Notes: a model not told the origin generated them from the sequence alone. A DNA stretch of 15,632 bases from Deinococcus detaillensis (GCF_007280555.1 NZ_VKDB01000042.1:1-15632), one strand, 5' to 3'. Positions 7,521 to 14,938 are shown, numbered from the stretch's first letter. Made by a program: numbers and translations.

Positions 7521-8972
7521 TTACTCCTTGGCCCTGTTTGACTTTCCCTTTTTCGCACGGGGCCGCTTGGGTTTAGGCGGCGCGGGGTCTTTTCCAAAGG
7601 CGCTGGCGCTGATTTGCCGCCAGTACTCACCGTGGATGCGCAGATCAAGCGGCGTCAAGCTCTCCCCGAAGACGGGTTCGGGCCAATGTTGTACCGTCAG
7701 TCCTGCTCCTTCCAGAGCGGTGACGATAGCCCTAAACCGTGGGCTGGGGCTGGGCGTGGTGGCCACCGTGGAGGCCCCGTGTGCGCGGGCGAAACGGATC
7801 ACCTCGGCGGCCACGTCGCCGCGCAAAACGTGAACCGGCAATTCCTGAACACACTCGTGAATGAAGGTCTGGCGTTTGGCGCTGATCTCCCATTCCTTGA
7901 GCAGCGCATCGTCCCAGACGAACATGGCAGGCCCCTTTGGGTAGGCGGTCAGCGCTTCATTCGTGGGTGAGAGGCGGTCTCCATGCACCCACACCACCGC
8001 GCCGGGAATGACCTCAGGGGTGAGCGGCGGCTCCCAAAGCACGGCTTCCAAGCGTGTGGGTTCCAAGTGACTGCTCTCGCCGGGCGCAGCCTCTTTATCC
8101 TCGAATAGACGCTCCGAGAGGGCGGTATAGGTGGCGTCGAAAGGACAGCCGGCGTCCGCCAAGGGACATGAAGCGCAGTAACGGTCTCCGGCGTACTTGA
8201 CCAAGGCTCCCCGGTTCCACAGGTAGGGATACGCCCGCCAAGTGCTCGCCACCCACTGCCAGCCCAAGTTGTTGGACGACGGATCGCCGTCGAGCAGGTG
8301 CGTGAGGAACCACGCCGCCCCGCCCTGCCACCACACCCGGCGGTGGTGAACGACGTAACTCGCCAGCCACATCCGGACATGGTTGTGCAGGTAACCGGTT
8401 TGGCGCAGTTCACGCGACCAGGCGTCGATGCAGGCCGCGCCTGTCGCACCATCCTTGATGTCAGCCGGGAACTCGCGGCTATAAGTGGAGGCCGGTAGGC
8501 CGGTCTTGTACGGCTCGAAATCCTGCCAGATGAGATCGCCCACCTCGGCGTACACCCGCACGGAATAATCACGCCAGCTCAATTCGTTGACGTACTTCCA
8601 TACCTGGCTGGGCGCAGTGTCCGGCGCGTGGGTCAGCGCCGCGTCCCGCACTTCGGCCAGCGTCAGCACGCCGTGGCGCAGGTAGGGCGAGAGGCGAGTG
8701 ACGTGGCCGTCTAAATATGAACGGTCGCGCCCGTAACTTACCGGGTCAATGGCGGCCAGCGCTCCCAGCGCCGCTGCCCGCCCACCCCGTGCAAAGCCCC
8801 GGTGCGGCAAGTCTTGGGCAAAGATGTCCGGAAACAGTTCGGCTGGGGGCGTGTCCCGCAGGCTCGCGGGCAGTGGAGCAGGTGGCTTGGGCATCTCAAA
8901 GGAGTCTGCCATCCCGTAAAGGTGCTGATGGTGTGCTGGAGCGTCCATCTCCTCACGGCTTCGGCCTGCCAA
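7521..8972 (-). CDS. Photolyase/cryptochrome-like FAD protein with permuted domain order
   Basis: A 483-residue flavoprotein related to DNA photolyases and cryptochromes. The FAD-binding helical domain comes first (about 80-290). It shows SYLDGHVTRLSPYLRHG (85-101), NELSWRDY (129-136), TGYLHNHVRM (192-201) and DGDPSSNNLGWQWVAST (228-244). The Asn pair matches the ANNGGWQW region of E. coli photolyase, where an Asn faces the flavin N5. The usual N-terminal alpha/beta domain seems to be at the C-terminus instead (about 322-435: VVWVHGDRLSPTNEAL, then FVWDD and an ELPVHVLRGD strand-turn). RYCASC...GC gives three cysteines (266, 269 and 276). A Lys/Arg-rich tail (468-482) may bind DNA. The start is uncertain: the TTG used has no clear ribosome site, and ATGs at residues 9, 21 and 27 are alternatives. 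It may be a DNA repair enzyme or a blue-light receptor. The upstream gene is divergent. Confidence 0.85.
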   Translation of the reverse strand: MAGRSREEMDAPAHHQHLYGMADSFEMPKPPAPLPASLRDTPPAELFPDIFAQDLPHRGFARGGRAAALGALAAIDPVSYGRDRSYLDGHVTRLSPYLRHGVLTLAEVRDAALTHAPDTAPSQVWKYVNELSWRDYSVRVYAEVGDLIWQDFEPYKTGLPASTYSREFPADIKDGATGAACIDAWSRELRQTGYLHNHVRMWLASYVVHHRRVWWQGGAAWFLTHLLDGDPSSNNLGWQWVASTWRAYPYLWNRGALVKYAGDRYCASCPLADAGCPFDATYTALSERLFEDKEAAPGESSHLEPTRLEAVLWEPPLTPEVIPGAVVWVHGDRLSPTNEALTAYPKGPAMFVWDDALLKEWEISAKRQTFIHECVQELPVHVLRGDVAAEVIRFARAHGASTVATTPSPSPRFRAIVTALEGAGLTVQHWPEPVFGESLTPLDLRIHGEYWRQISASAFGKDPAPPKPKRPRAKKGKSNRAKE

Positions 8973-9078
8973 CGCAAGGTGGCCCGCTTTGACGTCACCT
9001 GAGATCAGCTTCAGAGCTTAACTGAAGGTGAACATTGCCGAGCAGAATAGAGCCGCTTGTTTAGGCGAGACTGTGGGC

Positions 9079-9375
9079 ATGGATCTTCAAGAAGCTCAGT
9101 CCGCCTTTGAATCGGCTTTCAATGCTCAGCAGCACGGCAGGGAGGGTCTAAACGTCGCGGCGCAAATCAGCGGCGGCACGTTTCAAGTCTCGGTGCGCTT
9201 CCAAGACGTGGATACCGAACGTGGGTTCGACGTGGTGGCCGAACCCCTTGCGAGCGAGCACCGCAGCGCCGAGCAGCTTGGACAGGAGGTGGCTGAGGTG
9301 GTGAAACGTGAACTGATGTACGGCCAGCTTCCCGCGCGGGATGAGCAGGGCGACTTCCGCCGGATCGTCGTGTGA
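9079..9375 (+). CDS. Hypothetical protein, about 98 residues
   Basis: A small soluble acidic protein I do not recognise. It starts MDLQEAQSAFESAFNA, with a helix first, then strand-like segments (TFQVSVRFQDVD, GFDVVAEPL), then a long helix ending KRELMYG and an acidic C-terminus. This alpha-beta-beta-alpha layout suggests one compact domain. The ATG at 9079 is preferred because the composition changes there. An in-frame upstream start at 9028 would add 17 residues of weak character. The ribosome site is poor (AGGCGA about 10 bases upstream). It is divergent from the photolyase-like gene and convergent with dinB. No signal peptide, membrane segment or cysteine is present in the preferred form. 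Confidence 0.7.
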   Translation: MDLQEAQSAFESAFNAQQHGREGLNVAAQISGGTFQVSVRFQDVDTERGFDVVAEPLASEHRSAEQLGQEVAEVVKRELMYGQLPARDEQGDFRRIVV

Positions 9376-9523
9376 AACTGAGCTTATGTTGGCCTGACTT
9401 CGGTGGTTTGAGCAAGTAGAGCGCCGCATTTGGGAATTGACCTGAGCGCAATGCTGCTGGGGCCGAGCCGTTGATAGTTTCGGTCTGTCTGCCTTCTGGT
9501 GCTGGAGGTGGGGTAGCTTTCTT
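9376..9523. other. Intergenic region between convergent genes
   Basis: This 148-base gap lies between the ends of the small hypothetical gene and dinB. I see no convincing hairpin with a T-run, no RNA gene and no ORF with a supported start. Confidence 0.4.
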
Positions 9524-10579
9524 TTAGCTGCTAGAAAAGAGAGGCACCTGCGCACCGGATGTGGAAGCCGGGCGCTGATTCTGAACGCTGAGGCCCAGCA
9601 GCCGCACCGGGCGGCCCGCCAGCAATTCCGGTGTGAGCAGTTCGCGGGCGAGGCTGAGCACCCTCGCCTCATCGGTCAGCGGCAGTCCACTGGTCAACCG
9701 GCGCGTCAGGATGCTCCGGTCAGCGAACTTGACTTTGAGCACCAAGCTGCGCCCGGAATACTCTGCCCGCTTTAAGCGCGGGATCAGGAGCGCCACCAGA
9801 CCGGGCAGAGCGGCCTGAATTTCAGCAAAATGCCTCAAGTCATCTTCATAAGTCCGCTCCACGCCGACACTTTTGCGTTCTCGGTCAGGGTCGACGGGCC
9901 GATCGTCGATTCCGTGGCTGATGCGGTGAAAGTGTGCGCCCTGAGCGCCGAACCAGCGGGTCAAGTCGCTCAGGGTTTGGCGTTTGAGATCAGCGCCAGT
10001 GAACAGTTGGTGTTCGTGCATCCGGCTTTTGGTGGCCGGGCCGACGCCGTGAAAGGCTTCGACGGGGAGGGACGCGATCAGAGCGTCGGCTTCTTCAGGC
10101 CGAATGACGGTCAGGCCATTGGGCTTGTGCAGGTCTGAGGCGAGCTTGGCGAGGAATTTATTGAAACTGACCCCAGCCGAAGCGGTGAGCTGAGCTTCGC
10201 GCTGAATATCCGCTTTGATGGCCCGCGCAATGAGCGTGCCCGATGGATGCTGGCTGACATCCAAGTACGCCTCGTCCAGCGAAAGCGGCTCGACCAAATC
10301 GGTGTACCGGACAAAAACGCCCCGAATCACGTCCGAGACTCGCTTGTAGACCTCCATGCGGGGCGGCACCAACGTCAGGTGCGGGCATTTTTGCAAGGCC
10401 AAGCTGGTGGGCATGGCGCTGCGAACCCCGTAAGCTCTGGCCTCGTAACTGGCGGTCAGCACCACGCCGCGCCTACTCTGATGCGCCACCGCGACGGCCA
10501 GTCCGCGCAAGCTGGGCTGATCCCGAATTTCGACACTGGCATAAAAGGCGTCCATGTCGATGTGAATGATGCGCCGCAC
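9524..10579 (-). CDS. dinB: DNA polymerase IV (Y-family translesion polymerase)
   Basis: Error-prone Y-family polymerase that extends primers past damaged bases and misaligned ends. At 351 residues it matches the length of E. coli DinB and aligns along most of its length. The metal-binding residues are D8 in HIDMDAF and D102-E103 in SLDEAYLD. The steric-gate position holds Tyr13 instead of the Phe of E. coli. TASAGVSFNKFLAKLASD (132-149), HKPNG and GVGPAT mark the palm-thumb region, and KSVGVERT (236-243) the start of the little-finger domain. The C-terminal QVPLF (344-348) fits a sliding-clamp binding motif. The start is GTG, with only GGTGGT upstream. It is the last gene of a minus-strand run, 15 bases after a possible small ORF, and may be co-transcribed with it. 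No recognisable SOS or radiation-response box is visible upstream. Confidence 0.97.
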   Translation of the reverse strand: MRRIIHIDMDAFYASVEIRDQPSLRGLAVAVAHQSRRGVVLTASYEARAYGVRSAMPTSLALQKCPHLTLVPPRMEVYKRVSDVIRGVFVRYTDLVEPLSLDEAYLDVSQHPSGTLIARAIKADIQREAQLTASAGVSFNKFLAKLASDLHKPNGLTVIRPEEADALIASLPVEAFHGVGPATKSRMHEHQLFTGADLKRQTLSDLTRWFGAQGAHFHRISHGIDDRPVDPDRERKSVGVERTYEDDLRHFAEIQAALPGLVALLIPRLKRAEYSGRSLVLKVKFADRSILTRRLTSGLPLTDEARVLSLARELLTPELLAGRPVRLLGLSVQNQRPASTSGAQVPLFSSS

Positions 10580-10594
10580 ACCACCAGTATCCGA

Positions 10595-10846
10595 TCAGCG
10601 GCTCAGTTCATTGGTGAGTCTGGTCGCGCCTTGACAGTAAACTACCGGGGACTTGTAGCACATGCTGGCAAAGTCCTGCTGCTCGGTGGTCAGGTCGATC
10701 TCATCGCTGATGGCGCGGTTGATACATGACAGGCACACCCGGTCTGTAATATTCACGTCCGGGTAGGCGGCGCAAAAATCTAAGGGCTCACCGATCTGGC
10801 CTACGCGCCGTGACCAGCATGTAACGGATGTCGGTGCTGGCCTCAA
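10595..10846 (-). CDS. Possible small cysteine-rich protein, or remnant, between the DUF2259 gene and dinB
   Basis: An open frame of 83 codons that I do not recognise. The part after the overlap with the DUF2259 gene has protein-like codon use, with GC-rich third positions. It contains cysteines at 25, 38, 41 (a CLSC pair), 63 and 71, and acidic stretches such as SDEIDLTTEQQDF. It ends 15 bases before the dinB start, which suggests an operon gene. No good start is visible: the TTG at 10846 lies inside the preceding gene in another frame, and the first GTG codons (residues 31 and 37) lack a ribosome site. It may be a real gene translated by coupling or frameshift from the DUF2259 gene, or a piece of a gene that lost its 5' end. 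Confidence 0.4.
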   Translation of the reverse strand: MRPAPTSVTCWSRRVGQIGEPLDFCAAYPDVNITDRVCLSCINRAISDEIDLTTEQQDFASMCYKSPVVYCQGATRLTNELSR

Positions 10847-11561
10847 AACCCGAGGTGCTGTAGACCGCCACCGTCAGGGCCATGTAGTCGCCCTGCACGC
10901 GCACCTCGGACAGCTCGTAGTGAAAGGTGCAGCGGCGACTGGCAGGCACGCGGGCATCTTCTTGCAGCAAGGTGGTGACCTCGGTGCCGGGCTCCGGGCT
11001 CGAGGTCACCGAGAGCATCAGCCCACGCGAGAAGCCGGGAGATTCGCTGTTGGGTGGGCAATCCTTGCTGGGGCCAAAAGAAAGCTGCGCCAGCCGGAAC
11101 AGCCACAGCTTGCGGCCAAATTCCACGTTGTAGTCCTGCGCGGCGGGCATATTCGGGCGGCCCGTCACCGACGCAGGAAACACGTCCGGGCTGCTGGGCC
11201 TGGCGTACAGGTCCGGCGGCGTACGTTTCCAGATCACTGTGCCGAGGCGCAGATCGCTGATGCCCAGGCGTTTCAGGGTGGGCGCGGCCTTGCCGAAGAC
11301 CTGTTGCCTGTTCAGCATGCCCGCCCGCCCCACGCCAGGATTTTCCCCAGTCTGGCCGTAAAACCGCTCCAGCAGGGTATTTCTGGCGCTGTCTACCACC
11401 CAGAGTTCGGTGTAGGCACTGCCGCTGCCGTCCTGCGTCCCGTACTGGGTGAGGGCGGCGTAACGCCCGTCGGGTGAGAAGCCCGCAAATTCCGGCTCGG
11501 CACGGTCTGCGGCGGCTTGTCCCAGCGCGGCGCACAGCAGCAAGGCGAGAAGACGTCTCAC
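10788..11561 (-). CDS. Secreted DUF2259-family protein
   Basis: A predicted secreted or periplasmic protein of unknown function. The signal peptide (VRRLLALLLCAALGQAAA, first residue read as Met) is followed by EFAGFSPDGRYAALTQYG and QDGSGSAYTELWVVD, the pattern of DUF2259 proteins, which resembles a single beta-propeller blade start. Later there are about 190 residues of mixed strand character with two cysteines (in SKDCPP and RRCTFHY) that could pair outside the cytoplasm. The GTG start at 11561 is chosen because it lies one base after the stop of the VWA gene, has GAGGT eight bases before it inside that gene, and starts right at the signal peptide. A TTG five codons earlier is less likely. 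Translation is probably coupled to the VWA gene, so the two products may act together at the envelope. Confidence 0.82.
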   Translation of the reverse strand: MRRLLALLLCAALGQAAADRAEPEFAGFSPDGRYAALTQYGTQDGSGSAYTELWVVDSARNTLLERFYGQTGENPGVGRAGMLNRQQVFGKAAPTLKRLGISDLRLGTVIWKRTPPDLYARPSSPDVFPASVTGRPNMPAAQDYNVEFGRKLWLFRLAQLSFGPSKDCPPNSESPGFSRGLMLSVTSSPEPGTEVTTLLQEDARVPASRRCTFHYELSEVRVQGDYMALTVAVYSTSGFEASTDIRYMLVTARRPDR

Positions 11562-11562
11562 C

Positions 11563-13011
11563 TCAGCGCACCTCAAGGTTTACGCTGCTCAGCGTGGGAT
11601 TGGGGCTGGCCTTCTCGCTGGAATAGCGGATTTCGTAGATGCCGGGCTGTGCAGGAATGTTCAGCGTACCGGGATTGCCGTTTCTGGTGTAGAAATAATC
11701 CTTGTATTGTCCGACCGGCGTGCCTTTGGGCACCACCGTGACGTAGTCGCCGGGATTGTTCGGCCCGGTCCACTTGACCTGAATGCGGCTGCCCGGTTTG
11801 GCGCTGACGGGGGCCGTCAGGCCGTACTTTGGCGCGGTCAGCGTGATGGGAATGCTGGCGAGGGTGGGGTTGGGATTGGCCTTCTCACTGGAGTAACGTA
11901 GCTCGTATTCGCCCGCGTCCAGCGGCACAATCAATTTGCCGGGGCTGCCTGCCGATGTGTAAAAGTAGGTGGTGTACTTACCGACGGGAGCGCCTTTTTG
12001 CACCACCGTCACGTAATCGCCGGGATTGTTCGGTCCGGTCCACTTGACCTCAATCTCGCTGCCTGCCCCGGCGGATTTGGAGGAAGACAGGCCGTACGTC
12101 GGCGGCGTCAGCGTGATGAGCGCACTGGCGAGGGTGGGGTTGGGATTGGCCTTCTCGCTGGAATAGCGCAGTTCATACTCGCCGGGCTCCAGCGGCGCGA
12201 GCAGCTTGCCAGGATTGCCCGCCTTGGTATAGAAGTAGTTGGTGTATTTGCCCACCGGTGCACCCCTTTTCACCACTGTGACGTAATCGCCAGGATTATT
12301 TGGCCCTGTCCACTTGATCACGACTTCACTGCCCGCCCCAGCAGATTTTGGACCCGATACGGCGTATTTGCCTGTCTGGGCGGCCGCGGTGGCGCGGCCC
12401 AGCGCTTCACCGAGTTCCTTACCGCTGCGGGTGTTTTCAAACGTTCCCACGCCCTCAAAACTCTTGCGGGCCTTTTCGTTCAGGTCGATGCCGATGATGC
12501 GGATGTCCACCTCGATGCCCAGCTTCTTAAACATCGCCCCGGCGTCATTCAGCTTGCCCCCGCAGGACTCCTCACCGTCTGTCACGAGGACGATGACCTT
12601 GCGGCTGCTGTCCTTCGGGAAGTCGTTGGCCGCCTGCATCAGGGAGTAGACGATGGGCGTGGCCCCTTTTGGTGTGGCAGCCGTCACCTGAGTTTGCAGC
12701 GCGGCCTTGTCAAAGCCTTTCATGGGCGTGACCAGCACGGAATCCTCGCACTGTGCGCCCGCTTTCAGCCCCGCGCCGTAAATCCTCATGCCCACATTCA
12801 AGCCGGGATCGGCGTTCAAACCTCCCAGAAACTGGGTGAGGGTGGCTTTGGCCGAAGCGATCCGGGTCTGGCCGTCGGGCAGTTTGCCCAGCATGCTCCC
12901 CGACGCGTCCAGAATCAGTTGAATATTGGTGGTGGCGCTCTGGGCGCTGGCGGAAAGGCCCAGGCCAAGAGCCAGGGTCACAGACAGGGAAATACTTCTG
13001 GGTATGCGCAT
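11563..13011 (-). CDS. Secreted von Willebrand factor A protein with three 90-residue repeats
   Basis: A 482-residue exported protein. The signal peptide (about 1-26, SLSVTLALGLGLSASAQSA) is followed by a VWA domain (about 28-210). The metal-ion-dependent adhesion site is complete: DASGS at 35-39, Thr118 in GATPI and Asp145 in VTDGEE. It should bind a divalent cation and a protein ligand. Cys88 and Cys150 could form a disulphide. The C-terminal half is three tandem repeats of exactly 90 residues (216-305, 306-395 and 396-482), each with a conserved WTGPNNPGDYVTVV core, a YFYT strand and a YSSEKANPNPTL stretch, probably beta-sandwich domains. There is no C-terminal anchor or sorting motif. The ATG has AGAGGT six bases upstream. 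It is followed one base later by the DUF2259 gene. Its partner and role (envelope assembly, adhesion or stress) are not shown by the sequence. Confidence 0.92.
   Translation of the reverse strand: MRIPRSISLSVTLALGLGLSASAQSATTNIQLILDASGSMLGKLPDGQTRIASAKATLTQFLGGLNADPGLNVGMRIYGAGLKAGAQCEDSVLVTPMKGFDKAALQTQVTAATPKGATPIVYSLMQAANDFPKDSSRKVIVLVTDGEESCGGKLNDAGAMFKKLGIEVDIRIIGIDLNEKARKSFEGVGTFENTRSGKELGEALGRATAAAQTGKYAVSGPKSAGAGSEVVIKWTGPNNPGDYVTVVKRGAPVGKYTNYFYTKAGNPGKLLAPLEPGEYELRYSSEKANPNPTLASALITLTPPTYGLSSSKSAGAGSEIEVKWTGPNNPGDYVTVVQKGAPVGKYTTYFYTSAGSPGKLIVPLDAGEYELRYSSEKANPNPTLASIPITLTAPKYGLTAPVSAKPGSRIQVKWTGPNNPGDYVTVVPKGTPVGQYKDYFYTRNGNPGTLNIPAQPGIYEIRYSSEKASPNPTLSSVNLEVR
11566..12366 (-). repeat. 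Three tandem 270-bp coding repeats within the VWA gene
   Basis: The units lie at 12097-12366, 11827-12096 and 11566-11826 (the last is 261 bases). Conserved Trp codons fall exactly 270 bases apart (residues 234, 324 and 414). Stretches are nearly identical in DNA, such as the 26 bases at 11855-11880 and 12125-12150, which suggests recent duplication or gene conversion. The third unit is the most diverged. Confidence 0.9.
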
Positions 13012-13187
13012 GAGAACACCTCTCGGAAGGCTGTAAAAAGTCGGTCAATTCTGCTCACGTGGGTAACGGTGGCGACTGCGCGAAACTGGCGGCAGTGAAC
13101 GGCCTCAGCTCATGCTCTCGGTGGGTGTTGCCGGGTGAAGGCAAGTACGGAATCAGGTCGCCTGGAAGAGGTGAGAGCGTGGAGCCG

Positions 13188-13697
13188 TCAGGCGCTGGCT
13201 TCCAGCATGGCTACCCGCTGCGATTCCTCAGTCCCGCTCAACGGGGAGGCGGTGGTCTTGGGTTCCCGCACCAGCAACACCGGCACCCCGATCCGGCGCA
13301 TAACGCCCTCGGCGACGCTGCCCAGGAAGAAACGGTCCAGCCCGCTGCGGCCATGCGTCCCCATCACCACCAGCGAGCACTGCTGCTGCTCGGCCACATC
13401 GGCAATCGCTTGAGCGGTTCGCGGATTGCCGTCCTCCAGGCACAGCAAACGGATGTTGGGCGATCCCAGCGCCGTGCGGGCGTCTTCCAGCAGGCGCTGA
13501 CCCTCGGCTTTGGCGCGTTCGCGGGTCTCCAGAGTGCCGAAGGTATAGGCCGAATCGCCGTAGATCACGGGAAGCGGGGGCACGACGTACAGCACGGTCA
13601 AGGTGCTGTGGTGGCAACGGGCCAGTTCGGCGGCAACTGGCAGGGCAAGAGCACTCAGTGGGCTGCCGTCAATCGGGACGAGAATGTGGTCAAACAT
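13188..13697 (-). CDS. Universal stress protein (UspA-type, ATP-binding)
   Basis: A 169-residue cytosolic universal stress protein of the ATP-binding type. It begins MFDHILVPIDGS, the usual first strand with an Asp that contacts adenine. The nucleotide motif G-x2-G-x9-G-S is exact at 113-127 (GTHGRSGLDRFFLGS), followed by VPVLLV as the last strand. A short polar tail (about 147-169) follows the fold. The ATG start is well supported by AAGGAG six bases upstream. A longer open frame upstream of it lacks UspA character. Such proteins dimerise and help survival under starvation, heat or oxidative stress, but the target is unknown. The gene lies 100 bases after the baeRF-like gene on the same strand and may share its transcript. 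Confidence 0.95.
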   Translation of the reverse strand: MFDHILVPIDGSPLSALALPVAAELARCHHSTLTVLYVVPPLPVIYGDSAYTFGTLETRERAKAEGQRLLEDARTALGSPNIRLLCLEDGNPRTAQAIADVAEQQQCSLVVMGTHGRSGLDRFFLGSVAEGVMRRIGVPVLLVREPKTTASPLSGTEESQRVAMLEASA

Positions 13698-13797
13698 AAA
13701 CAACTCCTTGAATCGGTGTCCGTTCCAGCGCGTGGCCAGGCGACATACGGGTGTGAAAAGGGAGCCTAGAATGTTCGGGCTGCCCCCTGCCCTCACC

Positions 13798-14889
13798 TCA
13801 GTAGCGGGTGAGCATCACCATGCCGCCAGTTGCGGCCAGTTCGCCGTCGTCCACGAAGACCGCCCGCCCGCCGCGTTGCATGACGTGTTCGATCATCTCG
13901 TCCACGGCGTCGGCGGCGTCGTCCGGGCCATCTCCACCGCTGGGCAGCCGGGTCAGGCGGCGGCCATCCTGGCTGACCCGCGCGGGGAAGTGCAGGTTTT
14001 GCTCGACCACCATGGTGTCCACCTGTCCGTCCAGCGCGGCTTGCCAGGCTTCATCCAAATCCGATACCGTCCGGTTGTGTCCGCTGGCCTGCTCAATCTG
14101 CTCGAAGATGTCCTGGCGGCGTTCGCGCAGAGCCGCCTGCATCTGGGGCCAGATGAGTTCGCCCAGATCATGGGCACTTAGGTGATCATGGCCGCCCTCG
14201 ACTTCCGTGACGATCAGCTCCGTGTTACGGCTGACCCGTTTGAACATCCCCAGGTTCTCGGACAGGCCCACCAGCACCACCGGGAAGGGCAGCGCCTGCA
14301 CCGCCCCGCGCAGGCCGGTGTCTACCTGCCGCATGAACTCTTCCAGCGCCCGCTCGATCTCGCGGCTGGGCGAGGCCCCGATGCCCATCTGAACAGCCAC
14401 ACCGGTGCCGGGGCCGCTGTATTCACGTGGGAAGCCGTAATCCCGAACCTCGTGCAGATCAGGGCCGCGCCCCAGATACAGCCGGGTGGGTTTTTCCGTG
14501 AGCATCAGCGCCAGGTACTGCGGCGTGCGGTTCATGGCGAAGACCAGATCACGGGTCAGGAAGGTGTCGTCCAGCACCACGCGTTCCGGCAAACGGTAAG
14601 GCAGCTTGAAGACCTCCTGGTAGGCGGCGCTGACAAACAGGGCCAGCCCGTCCAAGTTGTGTTCGTGGTTCACGCTGTCGGCCAACTCTTGAAGCTGTTC
14701 TCTGAGCTTCAGCGTCTCGCGCTTGCCGTACTCGGCTTCCAAGCGGTTCGTGGTCTCCGTCACCAGATTCTTGAGGCGAATCGGGTCTTTCTGGTTGTCT
14801 GGCGAGGTGCGGTAGGTGGGCAGCGTGATGGTGACGCTGGGCCGGGCGCTCAGGCCTTGCAGGTGCTTGACAGTTTCGAGATTGAACAT
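13798..14889 (-). CDS. baeRF family 3-like protein (bacterial relative of eRF1/Pelota)
   Basis: A 363-residue cytosolic protein that resembles the bacterial archaeo-eukaryotic release factor family, type 3. The family signs are PSVTITLPTYRTS followed by DPIRLKNLV near the N-terminus (residues 17-43), a Pro/Asp-rich middle (LPERVVLDD, YLGRGPDLHEVRDYGFP) and a C-terminal alpha/beta domain ending GRAVFVDDGELAATGG and MVMLTRY. The GGQ motif used by true release factors is absent. Relatives of this superfamily can bind the ribosomal A site, and the recently described hibernation factor Balon belongs to a related group, so a ribosome-protecting role in stress is possible but unproven here. The ATG has AGGAGG seven bases upstream. 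The following UspA gene supports a stress role. The family call is from memory of the motifs. Confidence 0.75.
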   Translation of the reverse strand: MFNLETVKHLQGLSARPSVTITLPTYRTSPDNQKDPIRLKNLVTETTNRLEAEYGKRETLKLREQLQELADSVNHEHNLDGLALFVSAAYQEVFKLPYRLPERVVLDDTFLTRDLVFAMNRTPQYLALMLTEKPTRLYLGRGPDLHEVRDYGFPREYSGPGTGVAVQMGIGASPSREIERALEEFMRQVDTGLRGAVQALPFPVVLVGLSENLGMFKRVSRNTELIVTEVEGGHDHLSAHDLGELIWPQMQAALRERRQDIFEQIEQASGHNRTVSDLDEAWQAALDGQVDTMVVEQNLHFPARVSQDGRRLTRLPSGGDGPDDAADAVDEMIEHVMQRGGRAVFVDDGELAATGGMVMLTRY

Positions 14890-14925
14890 ACTTGATCCTC
14901 CTGTGTCGTCGAGTGTTTGAGGTAG

Positions 14926-14938
14926 GGCGTCTGACGCC
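14926..14938. promoter_or_regulatory. Perfect 13-bp palindrome upstream of the baeRF-like gene
   Basis: GGCGTCTGACGCC is a perfect inverted repeat (6-bp arms, one central base) lying 36 bases before the baeRF-like start. A further GGGCGTC lies at 14952-14958, so alternative hairpins could form in an RNA leader. It may be an operator or an attenuator arm. No known consensus is recognised. Confidence 0.3.

Noticed and set aside
7295..7576. Plus-strand frame with two CPxC pairs resembling a zinc ribbon (CPRCGGG ... CPSC)
   Set aside because: It runs into the 3' end of the photolyase-like gene on the opposite strand, has no ribosome site, and the rest of the translation is low-quality. A decayed transposase fragment is possible but unsupported.
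8095..8972. Assignment of the photolyase-like protein to the known Fe-S bacterial cryptochrome/photolyase class
   Set aside because: Only three clustered cysteines are present with different spacing, and the FAD motifs look like the classical type.
10580..10620. A radiation/desiccation response motif or SOS box upstream of dinB
   Set aside because: I looked for TTATGTCATTGACATAA-like and LexA-like palindromes and saw none.
11566..12366. Regular 270-base repetition as a CRISPR-like or non-coding array
   Set aside because: The repeats are in frame, encode a conserved 90-residue domain and lack unique spacers.
11998..13098. Plus-strand open frame of 366 codons opposite the VWA gene
   Set aside because: It mirrors the repeats of the VWA gene on the other strand, has no recognisable domain and no convincing start signal.
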